Source of the DNA: an uncultured Phascolarctobacterium sp.
GTDB taxonomy: Bacteria; Bacillota; Negativicutes; Acidaminococcales; Acidaminococcaceae
DNA length: 5,054 bases
Direction: 5' to 3'
Assembly: GCA_946002345.1 (NCBI GenBank)
Contig: CAMFZA010000144.1
Location: 1-5,054 of the forward strand
Below are positions 1 through 4,490 of this stretch, in pieces; the stretch's first letter is position 1, and each line of letters starts with the position of its first letter. Under the pieces are notes generated by a model. The model did not search any database. It was not told where the DNA came from and saw only the letters and a list, made by a program, of their open reading frames with translations. The position numbers and the translations under genes are program-made.

Positions 1-1026
1 GGCGACAAACTGATGACCCGTTATGAAATGGCTCAAATCGTAGCAAAAGCTATGGCTAAAGGCGCTAACTGCGACAAACTGGCTGCTGAATTTGCTGACG
101 AGCTGGACAACCTGGGCGTTCGCGTAGCTAACCTGGAAAAGAAAGCTGACAATGTAAAGATCACTGGTGAAGTTCGTTATCACTATACTGATAATGGCGG
201 CGATGTTGAAGGCTATGCAACTAAACTGCGTTCCCGTATCACCGTTTCCGGTCAAATCAATGACGACTGGAAATATACTGGCATGCTGCAAAACGAGCAA
301 GACCTCAAGAATGATAAGGCTGAAGAAACCACCACTTTCCAACGCGCTTATGTAAATGGTAAGCTGGGCGGCTTGGCAGTTCAAGCTGGTCGTTACAACA
401 TGAAAGTTGCTGAAGGCAATGTGTATGATAACCGTTTTGATGGTGTACAAGTTGCCTATGGCAAGGATGTTAAACTGACTGCTGGCTATGGCAAAGCAAC
501 TCATAAAGACAATACTCCAGCAGAAGCTAACGAAGTTCTGTATGCAGAATTGGGTGGCAAGGTTGCTGGCTTGGGCTTGACTGCTGGCTACTATGACTTC
601 AAAGAATTGGCTGGTGCTGATGTTGATGACAATATTTGGAGCTTGGCTGCAAACTATGGCATTGCCAAAGACCTGACCTTGGGTGCTATGTACCTGAAAG
701 GTGACAAAGATGGTTACAATGGTGATGACGATGGTTATGTAGTAACCTTGGCTTACAAAGGCGCTAAAGCTTCTGCTCCTGGTTCTTGGGGCATTACCGC
801 TAAGTACTATGATCAAGGTGCCGCAACTTATGTTGATCACACCATGAACGGATTAGCTGACAACGCTATTATGACTGGCAATGAAGGCTTCAAGGGCTAC
901 AGTGTAATTGCTAACTATGCTGTTGCTAAAAACATTGTTGCTCAAGTTGAATGGTATGATTTGGAAGCTAAGGAAGGCGACAAAGACGCTCAGACTATTT
1001 GGAGCCAAGTAGTATTCACTTTCTAA
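1..1026 (+). CDS. ompM: OmpM-type outer-membrane porin with SLH domain, copy 1 (5' end outside window)
   Basis: The reading frame is open from base 1, so the gene begins upstream; the ATG at 13 is internal. Seen: 341 residues beginning in the last part of an SLH domain, with TRYE at window residues 6-9. An alanine- and leucine-rich heptad segment (about 25-50) follows, then a long Gly/Tyr-rich, alternating beta-barrel region that ends in Phe, as expected for a BAM-recognised strand. By comparison with the copy at 2317 about 56 residues are missing (signal peptide and start of SLH), so the full protein would be about 397 residues. Known for the family: the SLH domain binds polyamine-decorated peptidoglycan and tethers the outer membrane, while the barrel forms a channel. 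The segment from TRYE through the coil is almost identical to copy 2, and the barrel diverges. Odd: a Cys at window residue 24, where copy 2 has Val. The stop is followed by a perfect terminator. Confidence 0.9.
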   Translation, partial: GDKLMTRYEMAQIVAKAMAKGANCDKLAAEFADELDNLGVRVANLEKKADNVKITGEVRYHYTDNGGDVEGYATKLRSRITVSGQINDDWKYTGMLQNEQDLKNDKAEETTTFQRAYVNGKLGGLAVQAGRYNMKVAEGNVYDNRFDGVQVAYGKDVKLTAGYGKATHKDNTPAEANEVLYAELGGKVAGLGLTAGYYDFKELAGADVDDNIWSLAANYGIAKDLTLGAMYLKGDKDGYNGDDDGYVVTLAYKGAKASAPGSWGITAKYYDQGAATYVDHTMNGLADNAIMTGNEGFKGYSVIANYAVAKNIVAQVEWYDLEAKEGDKDAQTIWSQVVFTF

Positions 1027-1060
1027 TTCGAAGATTAGGATCTGCTATACAACAAATAAA

Positions 1061-1087
1061 CGGGACTGCGAAAGCAGTCCCGTTTTT
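1061..1087 (+). terminator. Intrinsic terminator of ompM copy 1
   Basis: A perfect 9-bp stem, CGGGACTGC (1061-1069) with GCAGTCCCG (1074-1082), is closed by a GAAA tetraloop and followed by five T. It lies 34 bp after the ompM stop and ends just before the -35 of the next small-RNA promoter. Confidence 0.95.
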
Positions 1088-1089
1088 GC

Positions 1090-1118
1090 TTGCTAAAATA
1101 GCAGGATTGTGGTATATT
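1090..1118 (+). promoter_or_regulatory. Sigma-A promoter of small RNA A
   Basis: TTGCTA (1090-1095), a 17-bp spacer and TATATT (1113-1118), with a start predicted near 1125. The same arrangement, including GTGGTATA around the -10, recurs before RNA B at 3624-3652, which supports both. Confidence 0.75.
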
Positions 1119-1124
1119 GCATGT

Positions 1125-1212
1125 AAAAGGACAACCGCCCACAAGGTGGGTAGCCCTACAGATATGGAAGAAACTCCACCCGTTTACTGGCCAAAGTTTG
1201 GGGTGGTTTTTC
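1125..1212 (+). ncRNA. Small RNA A: orphan antitoxin-like RNA, toxin side deleted
   Basis: This is a short transcription unit of about 88 nt with its own promoter and terminator and no convincing ORF. Seen: a conserved 5' block starting GGACAACCG (1129), a hairpin CCCAC/GTGGG (1138-1142 and 1146-1150), a variable linker, and a terminator stem CCACCC (1176-1181) with GGGTGG (1201-1206) and a T tract. RNA B at 3659 has the same parts, and one terminator pair changes from A-T here to G-C there, a compensatory change supporting a real RNA. RNA B faces a small toxin gene; here the toxin and its promoter are absent and the flanks join directly. It could be a dead remnant, or it could act in trans on the toxin mRNA, because its 3' half is close to the RNA B region that is antisense to that mRNA. 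I do not recognise a named RNA family. Confidence 0.65.
1176..1211 (+). terminator. Terminator of small RNA A
   Basis: CCACCC pairs with GGGTGG around a 19-nt loop, in which a second short TTT/AAA pairing is possible, and is followed by TTTTT. The large loop is nearly the same at locus B, so it may have a role besides termination. On the minus strand the hairpin is followed only by a broken T run, so it is less bidirectional than the locus B copy. Confidence 0.75.
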
Positions 1213-1237
1213 TTTTTTACAATAAAAATATGTACGC
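1208..1237. repeat. 30-bp block shared with 3927-3956 (deletion scar flank)
   Basis: Ungapped alignment with 3927-3956 gives 27 of 30 identical bases. At the other locus this block holds the -35 region of the toxin promoter; here it directly follows the RNA A terminator, and the -35 core has decayed (TTGTAA instead of TTGAAC on the minus strand). Similarity stops after the shared ATGTACGC. The rest of 1238-1320 is AT-rich with no gene that I can support. Confidence 0.8.
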
Positions 1238-1324
1238 TTGAGAAATGATGTAAACCTCAACTAACATTATATAGACTAATCAGTCGAAAATTTTCTGCTA
1301 ATACTAGGAATTGTCTGGCAGATG

Positions 1325-1333
1325 TGCTACAAT
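1325..1333 (+). promoter_or_regulatory. Extended -10 promoter of the exported-protein gene
   Basis: TGC followed by TACAAT (1328-1333) is an extended -10, identical to the one before ompM copy 2. No good -35 is seen at 17 bp (TAGGAA). Transcription would start near 1340, after the upstream in-frame ATG at 1324, which argues for translation from 1378. Confidence 0.55.
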
Positions 1334-1377
1334 ATAGGGAGATGTTAGCATTTCTAAATGCGTTTGGAGGTAATGAA

Positions 1378-1959
1378 ATGAAAAAAATTTATCGTTATTT
1401 ATTAATGACTGTATTAGCATTGTGTTTGAGCATTCCTGCATTGGCAGCTGAGGCTGCTAGCATTACTCTGCTTCCTTTGATTAATAATGTACAGGGTGAT
1501 GAGCTCGCCAACCAAATCTATTATAAGAGTGCGATTGCTAGCATTAACAGCAAAAAGGGTTTTATGATTGTGGAAAATGATAAACTGACTGCTGCTATTG
1601 ATGCAGCCAAAATTGGCAATCAGGTTCCGGACAGAGCTACTTTGGCAAAGATTGCTAAAGATGGTGGCGTTGATATCGTCATTGCCATGCAGATTGATGT
1701 GCTGGATGATAAGGTGCTCGATTCCAGTAACGAAAGAGAACTGCAGTTAGAGCTCGATGGCAAAGCAGTTGCCTATAACAAAGTAACTGGTGAATTCTAC
1801 AGCCATAGAATTTATGATGACAAGAAAATCCCGGAAATGCTGTCTGCTCGTTGGGATTGGACTCATGAAGAGCTTGGTAGAAATGTAAGTCGTGAAATTG
1901 ACCGCATTTTGAAGGTTAAAAAGATTAGATTTGACGCTCCTAAGATGTCTAAGCTTTAA
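1378..1959 (+). CDS. Small exported protein of unknown function between the two ompM genes
   Basis: The protein has 193 residues from ATG 1378. This start is preferred over 1324 because GGAGG (1366-1370) lies 7 bases ahead and the protein then opens with a clear signal peptide: MKK, a hydrophobic core to about residue 20, then A-L-A (21-23) and A-E-A (24-26) as cleavage sites. Cys16 is preceded by Leu, so it is not a good lipobox; I expect a soluble periplasmic protein rather than a lipoprotein. The mature part opens with a buried-looking strand (ITLLPLINN), then a helix, then GFMIVENDKLTAAID, and later GGVDIVIAMQIDVLDD. This alternation resembles the CsgG/LpoB/TolB-N kind of alpha-beta fold, but that is only a shape comparison. 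The C-terminal half is charged (Arg/Lys/Asp) with WDWTHEELGRNVSREI. It has its own promoter and terminator, so it is not in an operon with either ompM. I do not recognise a specific family. Confidence 0.8.
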   Translation: MKKIYRYLLMTVLALCLSIPALAAEAASITLLPLINNVQGDELANQIYYKSAIASINSKKGFMIVENDKLTAAIDAAKIGNQVPDRATLAKIAKDGGVDIVIAMQIDVLDDKVLDSSNERELQLELDGKAVAYNKVTGEFYSHRIYDDKKIPEMLSARWDWTHEELGRNVSREIDRILKVKKIRFDAPKMSKL

Positions 1960-1978
1960 AAATATGATTCAGCAAAAA

Positions 1979-2006
1979 ACAGGACTGTTTTTACAGTCTT
2001 GTTTTT
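1979..2006 (+). terminator. Terminator of the exported-protein gene
   Basis: A 10-bp stem (1979-1988 with 1993-2002, one G-T pair) with a TTTT loop is followed by a T run. A run of A before the stem means it may also terminate minus-strand transcripts. Confidence 0.92.
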
Positions 2007-2066
2007 GTTTTGTAGACGTAATGAAAGCAATTTTGTGCTTTGTTAATTTGATGTACTCGTGATGCG

Positions 2067-2101
2067 TACAAAAATTTTTGTAAAAAGAAAAATGTATACA
2101 T
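2067..2101. promoter_or_regulatory. Two palindromes upstream of the ompM copy 2 promoter
   Basis: A perfect 16-bp palindrome, TACAAAAATTTTTGTA (2067-2082), and a 10-bp palindrome, ATGTATACAT (2092-2101), lie just before the -35 at 2112. They could be regulator sites or an UP-like AT-rich element; the sequence alone does not decide. The rest of 2007-2110 has no gene that I can see. Confidence 0.35.
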
Positions 2102-2111
2102 GGGTTTTTAC

Positions 2112-2140
2112 TTGCATATTAGGTATACTTATGCTACAAT
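2112..2140 (+). promoter_or_regulatory. Strong sigma-A promoter of ompM copy 2
   Basis: TTGCAT (2112-2117), a 17-bp spacer and TACAAT (2135-2140), with TGC directly before the -10. The start is predicted near 2147, giving a leader of about 170 nt. Confidence 0.85.
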
Positions 2141-2146
2141 AAGCAT

Positions 2147-2316
2147 ATGATATTTTACATCTGCTTTACAAGAAGCTTACAAAAACAAGTGATTATGCGA
2201 GTAGAGTAGAGGAAACAAGGCAACTCTTACATGAAAGCAATAAAGGGCTGTTTGTGTGGGCTACTAGCTAGGTTGGTGTAAGATTTCAAATTTACATCCT
2301 ATTGGAGGAATTTACA
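2147..2316 (+). promoter_or_regulatory. Long structured 5' leader of ompM copy 2, with a possible 16-codon upstream ORF
   Basis: GGTGTAA (2275-2281) can pair with TTACATC at 2292-2298, just before the ribosome-binding site, or with a second exact copy of TTACATC at 2155-2161 near the 5' end. A 16-codon upstream ORF (ATG 2231, TAA 2279-2281) ends inside the same pairing segment; its ribosome-binding site is weak (AAGG, 10 bases away). These features could allow control of OmpM translation, but no known riboswitch class is recognisable. Confidence 0.4.
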
Positions 2317-3522
2317 ATGAAAAAATCCTTAGTACTCGCAATGGCTATGGCTCTGGGCGTAACTGCTTCCGCATACGCTGCTAGCCCCTTCTCTGACGTT
2401 CCTGCTGGCCACTGGGCTTATGACAGCGTTGCTAAACTGGCAGCTGCTGGCATTATTGATGGTTATGGTGACACTACCTTTGGTGGCGACAAGCTGATGA
2501 CCCGTTATGAAATGGCTCAAATCACTGCTCGTGCTATGGCAAAAGGCGCTAATGTTGATAAGCTGGCTGCTGAATTTGCTGATGAGCTGGATAACCTGGG
2601 CGTTCGCGTTGCTAATCTGGAAAAGAAGGCTGACAATGTAAAGATTACTGGCTATGCTCGTTATCGCTATGTTGAATCTGACAGAGATGGTTATACTCAA
2701 AAACTGCGTTCTCGTATTTGGGTGAATGGTCAAATTAATGATGACTGGTCCTATACTGGTATGCTGCAAAACGAGCAAGACCTCAAGAACGATCAAGGTG
2801 ACGAAAAAACCGATTTCCAACGTGCTTATGTTGATGGTAAAATTGGTGGCTTGAATGTACGTGCAGGTCGTTACAATGCTTTCTTTGCTGAAGGTAATGT
2901 TTATGATACCCGTGCTGATGGCGTAGAAATCTCCTATGGCGACAAAGTTAAGCTGACTGGCTATGCTGGTAAGGCAACTGATGGCAAATATGGCTTTGCG
3001 ACCTTGGAACCCGAAAACAAGAGCATGGGCAACTACTGCGGTGGTGTAATTTCCACTAAGTTGGGCGCTGTTGACTTGGCAGCTGGTTATATTAACTTCA
3101 AAGATATGGGTGAAGAAGATATAGAAAATGCTATTTGGCATGTAGGAGCTGGTGTTTCCTTTGGTGATGTAGCTTTGAACGCTATGTACCTGAAGGGTGA
3201 CGCTGATGGCAATGATGAATTGAAAAAATTGGATGACGATGGTTTTGTTGTTGGCATGAAATACAAAGGTGCTGATTCTGCCGCTGTTGGCACTTGGGGC
3301 CTGTTTGCTAACTACTATGACCAAGGAGCTCAAACCTATGTAGCTCATACTACTGATGCAAACACCTTTGAAGGTGTTGGCTTCAAAGGCTGGGGTGTAG
3401 GTGCAGAATATACCTTCGCTAAGAACATGGTTGGTACCGTTCATTATTATGATACCGAATCCAAGAAAGACAGCAGCGATGACGACAAGATGCTGTACGC
3501 TGATTTGGTAATCACTTTCTAA
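2317..3522 (+). CDS. ompM: OmpM-type outer-membrane porin with SLH domain, copy 2 (complete)
   Basis: The protein has 401 residues from ATG 2317. This start is chosen because GGAGG (2304-2308) lies 8 bases ahead and the protein opens with a signal peptide (MKKSLVLAMAMALG, cleavage after A-Y-A, residues 19-21); a TTG in frame at 2302 falls inside the ribosome-binding site. Residues 24-80 form one SLH domain (PFSDVPAGHWAYDSV, GIIDGYGD, TRYEMAQ). Residues about 81-107 are a heptad-like coiled coil (LAAEFADELDNLGVRVANLE), and from 108 to the end is a beta-barrel ending in ITF with a terminal Phe. Family knowledge: in Negativicutes, OmpM ties the outer membrane to polyamine-modified peptidoglycan through SLH and acts as a major porin. 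It differs from copy 1 by acidic insertions in putative loops and an unpaired Cys in NYCGG. It is transcribed alone from a strong promoter with a long leader and ends at a repeated-type terminator. Confident of class; the symbol is by family resemblance. Confidence 0.92.
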   Translation: MKKSLVLAMAMALGVTASAYAASPFSDVPAGHWAYDSVAKLAAAGIIDGYGDTTFGGDKLMTRYEMAQITARAMAKGANVDKLAAEFADELDNLGVRVANLEKKADNVKITGYARYRYVESDRDGYTQKLRSRIWVNGQINDDWSYTGMLQNEQDLKNDQGDEKTDFQRAYVDGKIGGLNVRAGRYNAFFAEGNVYDTRADGVEISYGDKVKLTGYAGKATDGKYGFATLEPENKSMGNYCGGVISTKLGAVDLAAGYINFKDMGEEDIENAIWHVGAGVSFGDVALNAMYLKGDADGNDELKKLDDDGFVVGMKYKGADSAAVGTWGLFANYYDQGAQTYVAHTTDANTFEGVGFKGWGVGAEYTFAKNMVGTVHYYDTESKKDSSDDDKMLYADLVITF

Positions 3523-3548
3523 TTCAATTACATACGGAATAAAAATAA

Positions 3549-3582
3549 ACAGGGTCACTGCGGTGGCCCTGTTTTTGTGTAC
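3549..3582 (+). terminator. Terminator of ompM copy 2, repeat copy R1
   Basis: The stem CAGGGTCAC (3550-3558) pairs with GTGGCCCTG (3563-3571) around a TGCG loop, followed by TTTTT. From 3552 to 3582 it is identical over 31 bases to the terminator at 4898-4928, including loop and downstream GTGTAC, so it is a dispersed repeat and not just a similar hairpin. Confidence 0.92.
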
Positions 3583-3623
3583 AGTAACACGCTTTAGAGT
3601 AACATTGGCGACTGTTTTTTATG

Positions 3624-3652
3624 TTGCACAAAAGTGTGAATAGTGGTATACT
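3624..3652 (+). promoter_or_regulatory. Sigma-A promoter of small RNA B
   Basis: TTGCAC (3624-3629), a 17-bp spacer and TATACT (3647-3652), with a start predicted near 3659. It is homologous to the RNA A promoter. Confidence 0.8.
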
Positions 3653-3658
3653 AAAAAT

Positions 3659-3748
3659 GAAAAAGGACAACCGCCCACAAGGTGGGTTGCCCAGTGAATT
3701 AGGTAGAAAAATCCGCCCTTTACCGGTCAAAGTTTTGGGGCGGTTTTT
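3659..3748 (+). ncRNA. Small RNA B: probable antisense antitoxin RNA
   Basis: This is a transcript of about 90 nt with a consensus promoter and its own terminator. It carries GGACAACCG (3665), a hairpin CCCAC/GTGGG (3674-3678 and 3682-3686), and terminator arms CCGCCC (3713-3718) and GGGCGG (3738-3743). It is convergent with the minus-strand toxin gene, and its last 40 or so bases are the exact complement of the 3' end of the toxin mRNA, because both transcripts end in the same hairpin. This tail-to-tail layout is that of TxpA/RatA, and the shared bidirectional terminator resembles Fst/RNAII. I infer that RNA B is the antitoxin. Its first 30 bases also resemble the toxin leader (GACAACCG, then GGTGG and TTGCC). 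A homologous RNA without a toxin lies at 1125-1212. Confidence 0.7.
3707..3748. terminator. Bidirectional terminator shared by small RNA B and the toxin mRNA
   Basis: The 6-bp GC-rich stem (3713-3718 with 3738-3743) is followed by TTTTT on the plus strand (3744-3748). On the minus strand it is followed by A and then TTTTT (3711-3707). It can therefore end both convergent transcripts and makes their overlap. Confidence 0.8.
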
Positions 3749-3759
3749 CTATGTTATAA

Positions 3760-3849
3760 TTACTTTTTGTTGTTCAATACGATGAACGTAAGTAATGTTA
3801 AGATAAATATCCCAAAGACCATAAGATCTTGAAAGGAGTATCTTTCCAT
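3760..3849 (-). CDS. Putative type I toxin: 29-residue holin-like membrane peptide
   Basis: The start codon is at 3849 and the stop TAA at 3762-3760 (minus strand). The peptide begins MERYSFQDLMVFG, runs through a single membrane segment of about 17 residues (Val11 to Leu26, rich in Phe, Ile, Leu and Thr), and ends in Asn-Asn-Lys-Lys. This short polar head, one hydrophobic helix and basic tail match the putative holin-like / TxpA-type toxins of Firmicutes, which damage the membrane. ATG 3849 has GGAGG (3862-3858) at 8 bases; an in-frame ATG at 3855 is only 2 bases away and less likely. It has a consensus promoter with an extended -10, a leader of about 57 nt that can hide the ribosome-binding site, and a terminator shared with the facing RNA B. 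Its length is below usual gene-calling cutoffs. The family assignment is by recollection of sequence style; the gene itself is well supported by its signals. Confidence 0.77.
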   Translation of the reverse strand: MERYSFQDLMVFGIFILTLLTFIVLNNKK

Positions 3850-3857
3850 AGACATCA

Positions 3858-3876
3858 CCTCCATTCATGAGGAATG
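3858..3876 (-). promoter_or_regulatory. Hairpins that can hide the toxin ribosome-binding site
   Basis: In the toxin mRNA, CCTC (3872-3869) can pair with GAGG of the ribosome-binding site (3861-3858) across a 7-nt loop. An alternative pairing, CATTC (3876-3872) with GAATG (3866-3862), reaches the first G of the site. Blocking of the ribosome-binding site is common in type I toxin mRNAs. The stems are short, so this is tentative. Confidence 0.45.
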
Positions 3877-3912
3877 AAGGCAACACCACCCTGCAACACG
3901 GTTGTCTTATAA

Positions 3913-3941
3913 ATTATATCACGAAATTTTCTTTTGTTCAA
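3913..3941 (-). promoter_or_regulatory. Near-consensus promoter of the toxin gene
   Basis: On the minus strand: TTGAAC (3941-3936), a 17-bp spacer, and TATAAT (3918-3913) preceded by TGA, so it is also an extended -10. The start is predicted near 3907, giving an mRNA beginning AGACAACCG. It is one of the best promoters in the window, although no gene of ordinary size follows it. Confidence 0.85.
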
Positions 3942-3956
3942 TAAAAAAATGTACGC
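3927..3956. repeat. 30-bp block shared with 1208-1237
   Basis: 27 of 30 bases match the block that follows the RNA A terminator. Here it spans the toxin -35 region, on the far side of the toxin gene from RNA B. The following stretch, 3957-4021, has no feature that I can support. Confidence 0.8.
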
Positions 3957-4024
3957 AATTATATTGCGCGGAATGCATTGTAGTAGGATAGCTTGTTGGT
4001 AAGGAATGTAAAGAGTTAATAGCA

Positions 4025-4057
4025 CAGGACTACTTCGGTGGCCCTGTTTTTGTGTGC
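4025..4057 (+). terminator. Terminator repeat copy R2, with no gene ahead of it
   Basis: The stem CAGGACTAC (4025-4033) pairs with GTGGCCCTG (4038-4046), with one A-C mismatch and a TTCG loop, followed by TTTTT. The sequence from GGTGGCCCTG through GTGTGC matches copies R1 and R3. No plus-strand gene is visible between the toxin promoter and this hairpin, so it does not end an obvious transcript. Confidence 0.8.
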
Positions 4058-4073
4058 AAGGAAATCTCTAGTG

Positions 4074-4082
4074 TGATATAAT
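4074..4082 (+). promoter_or_regulatory. Extended -10 promoter of the MNT-HEPN operon
   Basis: TGA followed by TATAAT (4077-4082), with only a weak -35 (GTGCAA, 4054-4059, at 17 bp). The start is predicted near 4089, about 33 bases before the MNT start codon. Confidence 0.65.
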
Positions 4083-4121
4083 ATAATTACGAAAAATGGT
4101 AAAGATATCGGAGGTGGAAAC

Positions 4122-4490
4122 ATGTGTGCTTTGATTGAATTACAAAATGGTCAATATGTTGCAGAAATAAAACATAAATACATTGAAAATATCATTATGC
4201 AAGCTGCTAACTGCAAAAATATTAAGCGTATTATGCTTTTTGGTTCCGCTTTAGAAGAAAGGTGCCAAGATAGTTCCGATATTGATATCGCAGTTTTTGG
4301 TGATTCTCCGAAGGGAAAGTATTTGAAATCAAAGGAGTTCAAGGACTTTCAAAGGGCGTTGTTTTTATATGGTGACGCCTTTGGTCAAGATTATGATATA
4401 CTGTATTTTCGTGATGGCGTACAATACGATGACGACATAATCAAGGATATAGAGAATGGCGCTGAAATCTATAGGAGAGAGATAGCATGA
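4122..4490 (+). CDS. MNT-type minimal nucleotidyltransferase, antitoxin of a MNT-HEPN pair
   Basis: The protein has 122 residues, and GGAGG (4110-4114) lies 7 bases before the ATG. It has the signature of small DNA-polymerase-beta-like nucleotidyltransferases: hydrophobic strand RIMLFGS with Gly41-Ser42, ten residues, then Asp53-Ile-Asp55 in SSDIDIAVFG, and a third acidic residue at Asp92 in YDILYF. All three metal-binding acids are present, so the enzyme should be active. Known for the family: such proteins act as antitoxins by transferring nucleotides to, or binding, the partner HEPN protein. The next gene starts inside its stop codon (ATGA overlap at 4487-4490), as expected for a translationally coupled pair. 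The operon has its own promoter and lies between two copies of the terminator repeat. Because the HEPN partner is frameshifted, the antitoxin may now be unneeded. Confidence 0.9.
   Translation: MCALIELQNGQYVAEIKHKYIENIIMQAANCKNIKRIMLFGSALEERCQDSSDIDIAVFGDSPKGKYLKSKEFKDFQRALFLYGDAFGQDYDILYFRDGVQYDDDIIKDIENGAEIYRREIA

Noticed and set aside
1171..1181. CTCCA in RNA A as an anti-ribosome-binding-site seed against ompM mRNA
   Set aside because: Only five bases match, they lie inside the terminator stem, and RNA B does not keep them.
999..1241. 80-codon plus-strand frame from the end of ompM copy 1 through RNA A
   Set aside because: It runs through a strong terminator and a non-coding RNA with compensatory stem changes, lacks a ribosome-binding site, and has no counterpart frame at locus B.
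1220..1280. 15-codon minus-strand ORF beside RNA A, as a possible toxin remnant
   Set aside because: Its peptide does not resemble the locus B toxin, it lacks a ribosome-binding site and a -35, and the alignment shows that the toxin region is absent here.
2329..3558. 409-codon open frame on the minus strand across ompM copy 2
   Set aside because: It is antisense to a certain gene, has no ribosome-binding site or promoter at its start, and its sequence is low-complexity Ser/Thr/Ile/Val reflecting the reverse of Ala/Gly/Asp/Asn-rich codons. It is a codon-bias shadow.
3524..3730. 68-codon minus-strand frame over the ompM terminator and RNA B
   Set aside because: It lies mostly downstream of the toxin terminator on that strand, crosses two terminators and a promoter, and has no start signals.
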